Shown: piece by piece, positions 1-5,751 of the stretch
Layout of the letters: every line of letters begins with the position of its first letter
Numbering within the stretch: the stretch's first letter is position 1
Origin: an uncultured Devosia sp.
GTDB taxonomy: Bacteria > Pseudomonadota > Alphaproteobacteria > Rhizobiales > Devosiaceae
Direction of reading: 5' to 3'
Length of the DNA stretch: 6,805 nt
Assembly: GCA_946480655.1 (NCBI GenBank)
Contig: CAMLKN010000121.1
Coordinates: 1 to 6,805, forward strand
Translations under genes and position numbers: made by a program
Notes under the pieces: generated by a model
The model's input: only the letters and a program-made list of their open reading frames with translations
Database searches by the model: none
What the model was told of the DNA's origin: nothing

Positions 1-821
<821 letters not shown>

Positions 822-843
822 GTCAGTTCCAGGAATGATGAAG

Positions 844-870
844 GCCCCGGTGGAGACACCGGGGCTTTTT
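844..870 (+). terminator. Rho-independent terminator of dnaK
   Basis: A perfect 9-bp stem, GCCCCGGTG (844-852) against CACCGGGGC (857-865), closes a GAGA tetraloop and is followed directly by TTTTT (866-870). It starts 23 bases after the dnaK stop. GAGA is a stable GNRA loop. This is a textbook intrinsic terminator and implies that much dnaK transcription ends before dnaJ. Confidence 0.93.
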
Positions 871-904
871 GTTGGGAGACGAGGATGCAGGTGCCGGGAG
901 GCAT

Positions 905-1091
905 CCCCCTCACCGACCTCCGCTGCGCTCCGGCCACCTCTCCCCGAGGGGGAGAGGAATAGGCAGCAGCATTTGGGATCAGCACCGGCTCGTTCTTCTC
1001 CCCCTCGGGGAGAAGGTGGCGCAACGCGCCGAGTTCTGTTTCACCTCTCCCTTGGGGGAGAGGTCGACGGCGCAGCCGGCGGGTGAGGGGG
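905..1091. repeat. Mosaic of three hairpin-forming intergenic repeats
   Basis: The block is bounded by perfect 10-base inverted ends, CCCCCTCACC (905-914) and GGTGAGGGGG (1082-1091). Inside are three strong hairpins. The first is CCTCTCCCC (937-945) against GGGGAGAGG (949-957). The second is CTTCTCCCC (995-1003) against GGGGAGAAG (1007-1015). The third is ACCTCTCCC (1043-1051) against GGGAGAGGT (1056-1064). A smaller GGCGC/GCGCC hairpin lies at 1018-1030. The left and right units are inverted copies of one design: terminal CCCCCTCACC, a GC-rich middle, then the CCTCTCCC hairpin. The middle unit lacks the terminal motif and looks truncated. This resembles the short palindromic repeats scattered between genes in Hyphomicrobiales; family membership is from memory. 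Open frames across it are artefacts of the palindromes. Confidence 0.8.
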
Positions 1092-1102
1092 CCTTTCCAC
1101 TA

Positions 1103-1118
1103 TGTTCCACGTGAATCC
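1103..1118. promoter_or_regulatory. parS-like ParB-binding site (degenerate)
   Basis: The 16 bases TGTTCCACGTGAATCC match the parS pattern TGTTNCACGTGNAACA at 12 of its 14 fixed positions, including the whole CACGTG core and all of the left arm; the two mismatches are in the right arm. Chromosomal parS sites bind ParB and lie near the replication origin, and in some alphaproteobacteria such as Caulobacter dnaK-dnaJ is also origin-proximal. No parA or parB gene is in the window, so function is inferred from the match alone. Confidence 0.35.
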
Positions 1119-1358
1119 ACGGGCCGCGCCTTCCGTGCATGCCATTCGAGCTGCCACTCAAGCATAGCTTTCGTGGCCTGCTTTGGCTTTCGCGGCGCCA
1201 CTGGCGCCGCTTGCCCTGCGGGCACGCCACGCAGTCTCATGGCCTTCTCGCTTAAATTCAGTCCACCGGGCCGAATTTGCCCTGCGGGCCCAGCTCGAAG
1301 TTGATCCACCGGCCCACCCTTGCTAATACCCGCCCGCCTGCCCATATGCGGGGGGATC
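1119..1358. other. Gene-free GC-rich spacer upstream of dnaJ
   Basis: No frame here looks like a protein: the candidate open frames have low-complexity proline/arginine/glycine composition, no recognisable motif, and cover palindromes. The stretch contains a perfect 8-bp hairpin GCGGCGCC/GGCGCCGC (1192-1210), the 13-base direct repeat TTGCCCTGCGGGC at 1211-1223 and 1277-1289 (each forming a small GCCC-TGC-GGGC hairpin), and TCCACCGG twice (1262-1269 and 1305-1312). It could be a decayed dispersed repeat. I find no convincing heat-shock (RpoH) promoter in it. Confidence 0.5.
1301..1329 (+). promoter_or_regulatory. Possible housekeeping-type promoter for dnaJ
   Basis: TTGATC (1301-1306) and TAATAC (1324-1329) are separated by 17 bases, the ideal sigma-70 spacing. 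The -35 matches the consensus at 4 of 6 positions but the -10 at only 3 of 6. Transcription would start near 1336 and give a leader of about 100 bases that includes the terminator-like hairpin at 1359-1379. This is a weak prediction resting on spacing and position. Confidence 0.2.
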
Positions 1359-1379
1359 AGCCGGCCCAGCCGGCTTTTT
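1359..1379 (+). terminator. Terminator-like hairpin in the dnaJ leader
   Basis: AGCCGG (1359-1364) pairs with CCGGCT (1370-1375) around a CCCAG loop, and the right arm runs into TTTTT (1375-1379). It ends 57 bases before the dnaJ start. The stem is short (6 bp) but nearly all G-C. It may stop leftover read-through from upstream, or act as an attenuator if a dnaJ promoter lies before it. Confidence 0.5.
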
Positions 1380-1423
1380 GGTATTTTCAACGTCCGCGAC
1401 GACCAGACCGGCGCGACCAATGC

Positions 1424-1439
1424 GAGAGAGTTGACCTTG
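1424..1439 (+). promoter_or_regulatory. Ribosome binding site and TTG start of dnaJ
   Basis: The purine run GAGAGAG (1424-1430) lies 6 bases before the TTG at 1437-1439. This spacing, and the agreement of the resulting N-terminus ([10 protein letters not shown]) with known DnaJ proteins, decides the start in favour of a rare TTG codon over the upstream ATG. Confidence 0.7.
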
Positions 1440-2570
1440 GCCAAACGCGATTTCTACGAGGTGCTCGGCTGCCAGAAGGGCGCCGACGAAGCCGCCCTCA
1501 AGAGCGCCTATCGCAAGCTCGCCATGCAGTTCCATCCCGACCGCAATCCGGGCAATGACGAAGCCGAGCACAAGTTCAAGGAAATCAACGAGGCCTACGA
1601 TACGCTCAAGGACCCGCAGAAGCGCGCGGCCTATGACCGGTTCGGCCATGCCGCGTTCGAGAATGGCGGGGGCCGGGGGCCGGGTGGCTTCGGGCCCGAA
1701 TTTGCCTCCTCCATGTCCGATATCTTCGAGGACATCTTTGGCGACTTCATGGGTGGCGGCGGCCGTCGAGGCGGCGGTGGCGCGGCGCGGATGCGCGGCT
1801 CGGACCTCAGGTACAATCTCGAGATCGACCTCGAGGAAAGCTATGACGGCCGCACCGTCGAGATCGACGTGCCGACGCTTTCCACCTGCGAGACCTGTGA
1901 AGGGTCGGGCGCCAAGCCGGGCACCGGCACCCATACCTGCCGGCAGTGCAATGGCCATGGCAAGGTCCGCGCGGCGCAGGGCTTCTTTACCATCGAGCGT
2001 ACCTGCCCGGTCTGCCAGGGCCGCGGGCAGATGATGGACCAGCCCTGCACCGATTGCGGTGGCCAGGGCCGCAGGCAGCAGAATCGCAAGCTCTCGGTCG
2101 ACGTGCCCAAGGGCATCGAGGACGGCACGCGCATTCGCCTCGCCAATGAAGGCGAGGCCGGATTACGCGGCGGACCGCCGGGCGATCTCTATATCTTTGT
2201 TTCGATCAAGCCGCACCAGCTGTTCCAGCGCGACGGCGCCGATCTCTATGCCCGCGTGCCCATTTCCATGACCACGGCGGCGCTGGGCGGCGAATTCGAA
2301 GTGCCAACGCTCGACAATGCCCGCGCCAAGGTGAAGGTGCCCGCCGGCACCCAGCCGGGCCAGCGCGTGCGGCTGAAGGGCAAGGGCATGCCGGTGCTCC
2401 GCTCCAAGGATGTCGGCGACCTCTATGTGCAGCTCGACATCGAGACGCCGCAGAACCTGTCCAAGCGGCAGCGCGAACTGCTCGAGGAATTTGCCCGGCT
2501 CGAGACCGGCGAAACCAGCCCGACCTCGGACGGGTTCTTCGACAAGCTCAAGAAGATGTTCGAGGCTTAA
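1437..2570 (+). CDS. dnaJ: Chaperone protein DnaJ (Hsp40), type I
   Basis: DnaJ is the Hsp40 partner of DnaK: it delivers unfolded clients and stimulates the DnaK ATPase in the cytosol. All type I domains are present: J domain (about residues 4-70) with HPD at 33-35; Gly/Phe-rich linker (about 77-120); zinc-finger region with four intact CxxCxGxG motifs at 151-158, 168-175, 190-197 and 204-211; and C-terminal beta-sandwich substrate and dimer domains (about 215-350). From the TTG at 1437 the protein is 377 residues, almost the same as E. coli DnaJ (376), and begins [11 protein letters not shown], the usual DnaJ start. A GAGAGAG purine run (1424-1430) sits 6 bases upstream. An in-frame ATG at 1320 would add 39 residues unlike any DnaJ and would span the leader hairpin, so I reject it; a TTG at 1431 is possible but has no ribosome-site spacing. 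The gene is intact. Confidence 0.97.
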   Translation: MAKRDFYEVLGCQKGADEAALKSAYRKLAMQFHPDRNPGNDEAEHKFKEINEAYDTLKDPQKRAAYDRFGHAAFENGGGRGPGGFGPEFASSMSDIFEDIFGDFMGGGGRRGGGGAARMRGSDLRYNLEIDLEESYDGRTVEIDVPTLSTCETCEGSGAKPGTGTHTCRQCNGHGKVRAAQGFFTIERTCPVCQGRGQMMDQPCTDCGGQGRRQQNRKLSVDVPKGIEDGTRIRLANEGEAGLRGGPPGDLYIFVSIKPHQLFQRDGADLYARVPISMTTAALGGEFEVPTLDNARAKVKVPAGTQPGQRVRLKGKGMPVLRSKDVGDLYVQLDIETPQNLSKRQRELLEEFARLETGETSPTSDGFFDKLKKMFEA

Positions 2571-2613
2571 TCGCGTAGAAAAATCGCCCCGGTGGGGCGA
2601 TTTTCGCGATTAA
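2567..2613 (+). terminator. Long two-part hairpin terminator of dnaJ, including the stop codon
   Basis: The inner stem is a perfect 11 bp, AAAATCGCCCC (2580-2590) against GGGGCGATTTT (2594-2604), with a GGT loop; its TTTT end (2601-2604) can serve as the U-tract, and by symmetry it could also work on the other strand. An outer 9-bp stem pairs TTAATCGCG (2567-2575), which contains the dnaJ TAA stop, with CGCGATTAA (2605-2613). Only TAGA (2576-2579) is unpaired on the left side. Together that is 20 bp. Confidence 0.85.
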
Positions 2614-2614
2614 G

Positions 2615-2639
2615 GCCCGAAGAGCTACGCTCGAAGGGC
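2615..2639 (+). repeat. Small imperfect palindrome after the dnaJ terminator
   Basis: GCCC (2615-2618) pairs with GGGC (2636-2639), and GAGC (2622-2625) with GCTC (2629-2632) around a TAC loop. The two stems are separated by GAA facing GAA, a symmetric purine internal loop. I see no gene in this spacer and do not know a function for the structure. Confidence 0.4.
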
Positions 2640-2683
2640 ACGAAGCTTTGGCGTACTCGGACCGCTTCCCGGATCCCGCAGGA

Positions 2684-2756
2684 CCACCCCCACCTAGCTT
2701 TGCCACGGCCCTTCGGGCCTGGCGACGCTACCTCCCCCTTGACCAGGGGGAGGTGA
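2684..2756. repeat. Hairpin-forming intergenic repeat, second type
   Basis: The element begins CCACCCCCACCTAGC (2685-2699). It then has a hairpin GGCCC (2707-2711) TTC GGGCC (2715-2719), extended by GCCA/TGGC with one bulged C at 2706. It ends with a strong stem ACCTCCCCCT (2730-2739) against AGGGGGAGGT (2745-2754) around TGACC. Its architecture resembles the units at 905-1091 but the sequence differs. Repeats of this look are frequent between genes in Hyphomicrobiales; that assignment is from memory. Confidence 0.65.
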
Positions 2757-2778
2757 ACGCGGTGCTCCTAGCCCCGCC

Positions 2779-3186
2779 TCACTCGCTCGGCATCTGCGAC
2801 AAGTCCATCCAGGTATATTCCCAAACGTGGCCATCGAGATCGGCGATGGCACGACCGTACATGAAGCCGTAATCCGTGGCGGCGCGCTGCTCGCTTCCGC
2901 CGGCCTTGAGGGCGGCTTCGGCAATGGTGTCGACCGCCTCGCGGCTGTCGCGCGACAGGGCATAGAGGGCGCCGATCTCAGCCTTGGCGTCAGGAATCGG
3001 CGTATTGGTGAATTCGCGGAATTTATCGTGGGTCAGCAGCATGACGAAGATCGTGTCGCTGATGACGATGCAGGCGGCGGTGTCGTCGGTGAACTGCGGA
3101 TTGTGATCAAAGCCCAGCGCCTTGTAGTAGGCCATGGAGGCCTTGAGGTCGCGCACCGGCAGATTGACGAAAATCATGTTGGCCAT
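2779..3186 (-). CDS. VOC-family (glyoxalase/bleomycin-resistance fold) protein, COG3607-like
   Basis: A 135-residue single-domain protein of the vicinal oxygen chelate superfamily. It starts MIFVNLPVRDLKASMAYYKALGF (residues 4-26), typical of the first beta-alpha-beta-beta unit, and ends with GHVWEYTWMD (119-128), where Glu123 sits at the usual metal-ligand position of the last strand. TDDTAACIVISDTIFVMLL (33-51) is characteristic of the small group annotated as lactoylglutathione lyase-related. Members of the fold include glyoxalases, dioxygenases and antibiotic-binding proteins; this subgroup has no activity I can name with confidence, and the first metal ligand usual in glyoxalase I (His or Gln) is not evident. 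The ATG is supported by AGGAG 7 bases upstream (complement of 3194-3198). It diverges from the flavin reductase gene across 115 bases, so the two may share control. The protein is probably cytosolic, with no signal peptide. Confidence 0.88.
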   Translation of the reverse strand: MANMIFVNLPVRDLKASMAYYKALGFDHNPQFTDDTAACIVISDTIFVMLLTHDKFREFTNTPIPDAKAEIGALYALSRDSREAVDTIAEAALKAGGSEQRAATDYGFMYGRAIADLDGHVWEYTWMDLSQMPSE

Positions 3187-3208
3187 TTCCTTGCTCCTGT
3201 TTGTGGGG

Positions 3209-3275
3209 CGAACCTGGACAAGCGGCTCATCCCTGCCAATTCACTTGCAGCGACGAACGGCGCGCGGCAGGTTCG
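3209..3275. promoter_or_regulatory. Inverted repeat in the divergent VOC/reductase promoter region
   Basis: CGAACCTG (3209-3216) and its exact reverse complement CAGGTTCG (3268-3275) face each other across 51 bases. CTGGAC (3214-3219) is likewise mirrored by GTCCAG (3281-3286). The arms fill most of the region where both divergent genes must have promoters. This could be a paired operator, but 8-base arms at this distance can arise by chance. Confidence 0.25.
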
Positions 3276-3301
3276 ACATCGTCCAGACATTCGGAGGCAT
3301 T

Positions 3302-3847
3302 ATGAAGACGGCGCTCACCCTTTCGGGGTCCATCCGCAAGGGATCGTATAATCGCGTGCTGCAGCAGCATATGGGTCGCAAGCTCACGGAAGCGGGGGTC
3401 CAGGTCACCGAGATCGACCTGGCCGACTTCGACATGCCGATCTTCAACGAGGACCTGGAACCCGACCATGTGCCGGAGGCGGCGGTGCGGCTCGCGGAAA
3501 TGTGGCGCAGCCACGATATCGTCTTCATCGCCACGCCCGAGTATAATGGCGGGGTGCCGCCCCTGCTGGTCAATACGGTCACCTGGATCAGCCGGCAGAA
3601 ACCGAGCCCCTTCCGTCATGCCGTCTTCGGCATTGGCGGGGTGAGTTCGGGAAAGTATGGCACCATATGGTCCTTGAGCCACCTCAGGGACAGCCTCACC
3701 AAGGTAGGCACGCTGATCGTGCCGACGCTTCTGGGCATCGGCCCGGCCGAGACGGCCTTCGACGACAAGGGTGACCCGGTGGAACCGGCCATCATCCGCA
3801 AGGTTGAGACCATGGTAACCGAGTTGACCCATTTCAGCCGAGGCTAG
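3302..3847 (+). CDS. NADPH-dependent FMN reductase family flavoprotein
   Basis: A 181-residue flavodoxin-like protein of the NADPH-dependent FMN reductase family, which includes quinone, chromate and azo-compound reductases that bind FMN and reduce their acceptors with NAD(P)H. The FMN-phosphate loop is GSIRKGSYNR (residues 9-18). The second flavin-contacting motif is ATPEYNGGVPPLLVN (77-91), and GIGGVSSGKYGT (110-121) corresponds to the third loop before the helix SLSHLRDSLTKVG. Length is normal for the family. The start at 3302 has GGAGG (3293-3297) 4 bases upstream and begins right before the first beta strand; a longer in-frame start at 3134 would lie inside the divergent VOC gene and adds nothing recognisable. 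The histidine-phosphatase-like gene follows after 2 bases, so the two are almost surely co-transcribed. The real acceptor (quinone, flavin or metal) cannot be told from sequence. Confidence 0.93.
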   Translation: MKTALTLSGSIRKGSYNRVLQQHMGRKLTEAGVQVTEIDLADFDMPIFNEDLEPDHVPEAAVRLAEMWRSHDIVFIATPEYNGGVPPLLVNTVTWISRQKPSPFRHAVFGIGGVSSGKYGTIWSLSHLRDSLTKVGTLIVPTLLGIGPAETAFDDKGDPVEPAIIRKVETMVTELTHFSRG

Positions 3848-3849
3848 GA

Positions 3850-4455
3850 TTGCGCGCCCTTTATCTCACCCATCCCCAGGTCCGCATCGACGCCGCGGTG
3901 CCGGTGCCGCTCTGGGGCCTATCGGCAGAGGGACGGGCGCGGGCAGAGGCCTTTGTGGCGCGGGGCGTGGTGCCGGTGGGCACGATCGTCTTTTCGAGCC
4001 GCGAGGCCAAGGCGCTGGAACTGGCCGAACTGGTGGCGGCAGCGGCGGGAACGCCGGTGCTGTCCGATCATGACATGGGCGAGAATGACCGGTCCTCGAC
4101 GGGCTTTCTTCCGCCGGCCCTGTTCGAAGCACATGCCGACCGCTTCTTCGCCCATCCCCAGCAGAGCGCCGATGGCTGGGAAAGGGCGATCGATGCGCAG
4201 GCGCGGATCGTTTCCGCCGTGCGTACGGCGCTGGCCTCGGTGCCGCCGGGCAATCCCGTCATCTTCTGCGGCCATGGCGCCGTCGGCACGCTGCTCAAAT
4301 GCCGGGTCGGCAATCGCCGCATCTCGCGCGAGGAAGACCAGAGCCGGATTGGCGCAACGGGCGGCGGCAATGGCTTCCTCTTCGACCTCGCGGCCAAGCA
4401 GTTGCTGACCGACTGGACGCCGATGGAGGAAATTTCCCGCGACTGGCTCGCGTAG
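3850..4455 (+). CDS. Histidine-phosphatase-fold family protein
   Basis: A 201-residue protein that fits the histidine phosphatase (phosphoglycerate mutase-like) superfamily, which usually removes phosphate through a phospho-histidine. It opens MRALYLTHPQV, aligning with the usual RHG catalytic motif: His8 is kept, but the preceding Arg is Thr7 and the Gly is Pro9. Other core positions are recognisable: PLWGLSAEGRARA (20-32), VFSSREAKALELAE with Arg51 (48-60), the acidic MGEND (76-80), and the second His in FCGHGAVGTLL (139-149, His142). The substrate is unknown, and loss of the motif Arg makes standard phosphatase activity uncertain. I recall the THP form from other Hyphomicrobiales proteins. 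The start is TTG, 2 bases after the reductase stop, with GAGG (3840-3843) 6 bases upstream inside the reductase's last codons, suggesting translational coupling. It is convergent with the MarR gene, with 2 bases between them. Confidence 0.85.
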   Translation: MRALYLTHPQVRIDAAVPVPLWGLSAEGRARAEAFVARGVVPVGTIVFSSREAKALELAELVAAAAGTPVLSDHDMGENDRSSTGFLPPALFEAHADRFFAHPQQSADGWERAIDAQARIVSAVRTALASVPPGNPVIFCGHGAVGTLLKCRVGNRRISREEDQSRIGATGGGNGFLFDLAAKQLLTDWTPMEEISRDWLA

Positions 4456-4457
4456 CG

Positions 4458-4895
4458 TCAGCGCTTGGACCACGCCTCCAGCCCGAACAGATCCAACGCG
4501 TCGCCAAGGGCGGGGGCCAGAAGGGTGAGTCGGTCGGTTTCGCCCTCGACCTCCCGCAGCCGCATGGGACCGGCCAGCGGCATGGCGGCCACCAGGGCGG
4601 TACCGGTTTCGGTCAGCGACACATTGCGGGCGCGGCGATCCTCCGGGTTGGTCCGGACCAGGCAGAGGCCTTTGCGCCGCAGGTCGTCGATGGCCTGGCC
4701 GAGCGTGGCGGCATGGGCGAGCAGGGCCTTGCGCAGGGCGGCAAGGGGAATATGCGGCCGTTCGGAGACGATATGGAGCACCGCCAGCTGCAGCATGGTA
4801 ATGTCGTGACGGCGCTTCAGATCACGCTCGAAGGCCTTCAGTGCCTCGTCAAGCCGCATCCAGGCGACCATGGCCGCCAATGCCTGTTGCTGCAT
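4458..4895 (-). CDS. MarR-family transcriptional regulator
   Basis: A 145-residue winged-helix DNA-binding protein. The core DITMLQLAVLHIVSERPHIPLAALRKALLAHAATLGQAIDDLRRKGLCLV (residues 31-80) is the helix-turn-helix region. NPEDRRARNVSLTETG (83-98) is the wing, with the Asp-Arg and LT..G pattern diagnostic of MarR proteins. Flanking helices would form the dimer interface. MarR dimers bind short palindromes, and their DNA binding is relieved by small ligands such as phenolics or by oxidation; Cys78 is the only cysteine in this protein. I chose the ATG at 4895 because it gives a normal family length and because a likely promoter (4929-4958) lies just upstream. The ATG at 4943 (16 residues longer) falls inside a palindrome and that promoter, and the one at 5051 would run into the pyrF start. 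Neither start has a good ribosome site. The gene diverges from pyrF. Confidence 0.9.
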   Translation of the reverse strand: MQQQALAAMVAWMRLDEALKAFERDLKRRHDITMLQLAVLHIVSERPHIPLAALRKALLAHAATLGQAIDDLRRKGLCLVRTNPEDRRARNVSLTETGTALVAAMPLAGPMRLREVEGETDRLTLLAPALGDALDLFGLEAWSKR

Positions 4896-4928
4896 ATCAA
4901 AAAGTCCGCAAACGCCCCGAAAGGCAGC

Positions 4929-4958
4929 GTGATATGACGCCATAGGACTGCGCCGCAA
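4929..4958 (-). promoter_or_regulatory. Possible marR promoter
   Basis: On the minus strand TTGCGG (complement of 4953-4958) and TATCAC (complement of 4929-4934) are 18 bases apart; the -10 matches the consensus at 4 of 6. Transcription would begin near 4922, leaving a leader of roughly 26 bases to the ATG at 4895. The left palindrome (4933-4944) lies between and partly over these elements, as expected for autorepression. Confidence 0.35.
4933..4944. promoter_or_regulatory. Operator-like palindrome, copy 1 (marR side)
   Basis: TATGACGCCATA is a 12-base near-palindrome with one asymmetric position, followed by GGA. It is 11/12 identical to the perfect palindrome at 4965-4976 and lies over the likely marR -10 region. 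Size, symmetry and position fit a MarR-family binding site. Binding by the neighbouring regulator is an inference. Confidence 0.55.
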
Positions 4959-4964
4959 GCCCGT

Positions 4965-4976
4965 TATGGCGCCATA
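4965..4976. promoter_or_regulatory. Operator-like palindrome, copy 2 (pyrF side)
   Basis: TATGGCGCCATA is a perfect 12-base palindrome, followed like copy 1 by GGA, so CGCCATAGGA is a 10-base direct repeat at 4938-4947 and 4970-4979. The 32-bp spacing is about three DNA turns, so two dimers would sit on the same face of the helix. It lies 74 bases before the pyrF ATG and could influence that gene too. Confidence 0.6.
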
Positions 4977-5049
4977 GGATCCAAGGAAAGGCTTGCACTC
5001 GGGCCGCACCTGTGCGAGCGGAGAACAAATCAGCAGAAGGATGGGAATC

Positions 5050-5751
5050 ATGGCTGGCCAGTTGATCGTGGGCCTCGACGTTTCGTCACGCGCGCGCGCC
5101 GAGGAGATCGTATCGCTGCTGGGGGACAGCGTCGATTTCTACAAGATCGGCTATCAGTGCTTTTATGGCGCCGACGGCTATGCGCTGGGCAAGGCGCTGC
5201 TGGCGGCGGGCAAGAAGGTGTTCTTCGATCTCAAGCTGCTCGATATCGACAATACGGTCGAAAAGGGCGTCGCCGCCATTGCCGAGACCGGCGCCACCAT
5301 GCTGACCGTCCACGCCTATCCCAAGGCCATGCGCGCGGCACAGAAGGCGGCCGCAGGCTCAGGCCTCTGTGTCCTGGGCGTTACCGTCCTGACCTCGATG
5401 GACGACAATGACGTCAAGGAAGCCGGCTATGCCCGCGACGCGGCGGGCCTCGTCGCCCTGCGCGCCCAGCAGGCCAAGGAAGCCGGGATCGGCGGCATCG
5501 TCGCCTCGGCCCAGGAAGCGGAAATGGTGCGCACCATCGTGGGCAAGTCCATGGCCGTGGTTACCCCCGGCATTCGGCCGGCCGGTGCGGAACTGGGCGA
5601 CCAGAAGCGGGCCATGACCCCCGCCGATGCCCTCGCGGCCGGTGCTTCGCATCTCGTCGTCGCGCGCCCGATCATTGCGGCGGCAGACCCAGCGGCAGCG
5701 GCCAAGGCGATCCTGGCGGAGATGGACGGGAAGCGGGTGAGCTTGGCCTAA
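5050..5751 (+). CDS. pyrF: Orotidine 5'-phosphate decarboxylase
   Basis: PyrF converts orotidine 5'-phosphate to UMP and CO2, the last step of de novo pyrimidine synthesis, as a cytosolic TIM-barrel dimer. The 233 residues are full length. Visible active-site parts are GLDV (residues 8-11, Asp10), YKIG with Lys32 (31-34), the signature [11 protein letters not shown] (59-69) with Asp60, Lys62 and Asp65, TVLTSM (112-117), the phosphate-binding VTPGIRP (171-177) and ARPI (205-208, Arg206). The last motif reads ARP where many family members have GRP. The ATG at 5050 is preferred: AAGGA (5037-5041) lies 8 bases upstream and the protein then begins directly with the first beta strand. An ATG at 5041 would overlap that ribosome site, and one at 4993 adds 19 unconserved residues. 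The stop overlaps the convergent kinase gene. Confidence 0.97.
   Translation: MAGQLIVGLDVSSRARAEEIVSLLGDSVDFYKIGYQCFYGADGYALGKALLAAGKKVFFDLKLLDIDNTVEKGVAAIAETGATMLTVHAYPKAMRAAQKAAAGSGLCVLGVTVLTSMDDNDVKEAGYARDAAGLVALRAQQAKEAGIGGIVASAQEAEMVRTIVGKSMAVVTPGIRPAGAELGDQKRAMTPADALAAGASHLVVARPIIAAADPAAAAKAILAEMDGKRVSLA

Noticed and set aside
905..1091. The inverted-repeat block as a CRISPR array or insertion sequence
   Set aside because: The units are not regularly spaced identical repeats with unique spacers, and no transposase frame is present.
1192..1224. The hairpin pair before dnaJ as a heat-shock thermosensor (ROSE or CIRCE type)
   Set aside because: It lies more than 200 bases from the dnaJ start, does not pair with the ribosome site, and does not match the CIRCE inverted repeat.
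1100..1444. A 114-residue open frame on the minus strand across the dnaK-dnaJ spacer
   Set aside because: It crosses several hairpins and direct repeats, overlaps the dnaJ start and leader hairpin, has no recognisable domain and a composition expected of GC-rich non-coding DNA.
4299..4937. A 212-residue + strand open frame opposite marR
   Set aside because: The minus frame has a clear MarR wing motif, and the + frame overlaps the phosphatase-like gene and has no recognisable features.
4993..5021. TTGCAC at 4993 as a pyrF -35 element
   Set aside because: No acceptable -10 hexamer follows at 16-18 bases; I could not place a convincing pyrF promoter.
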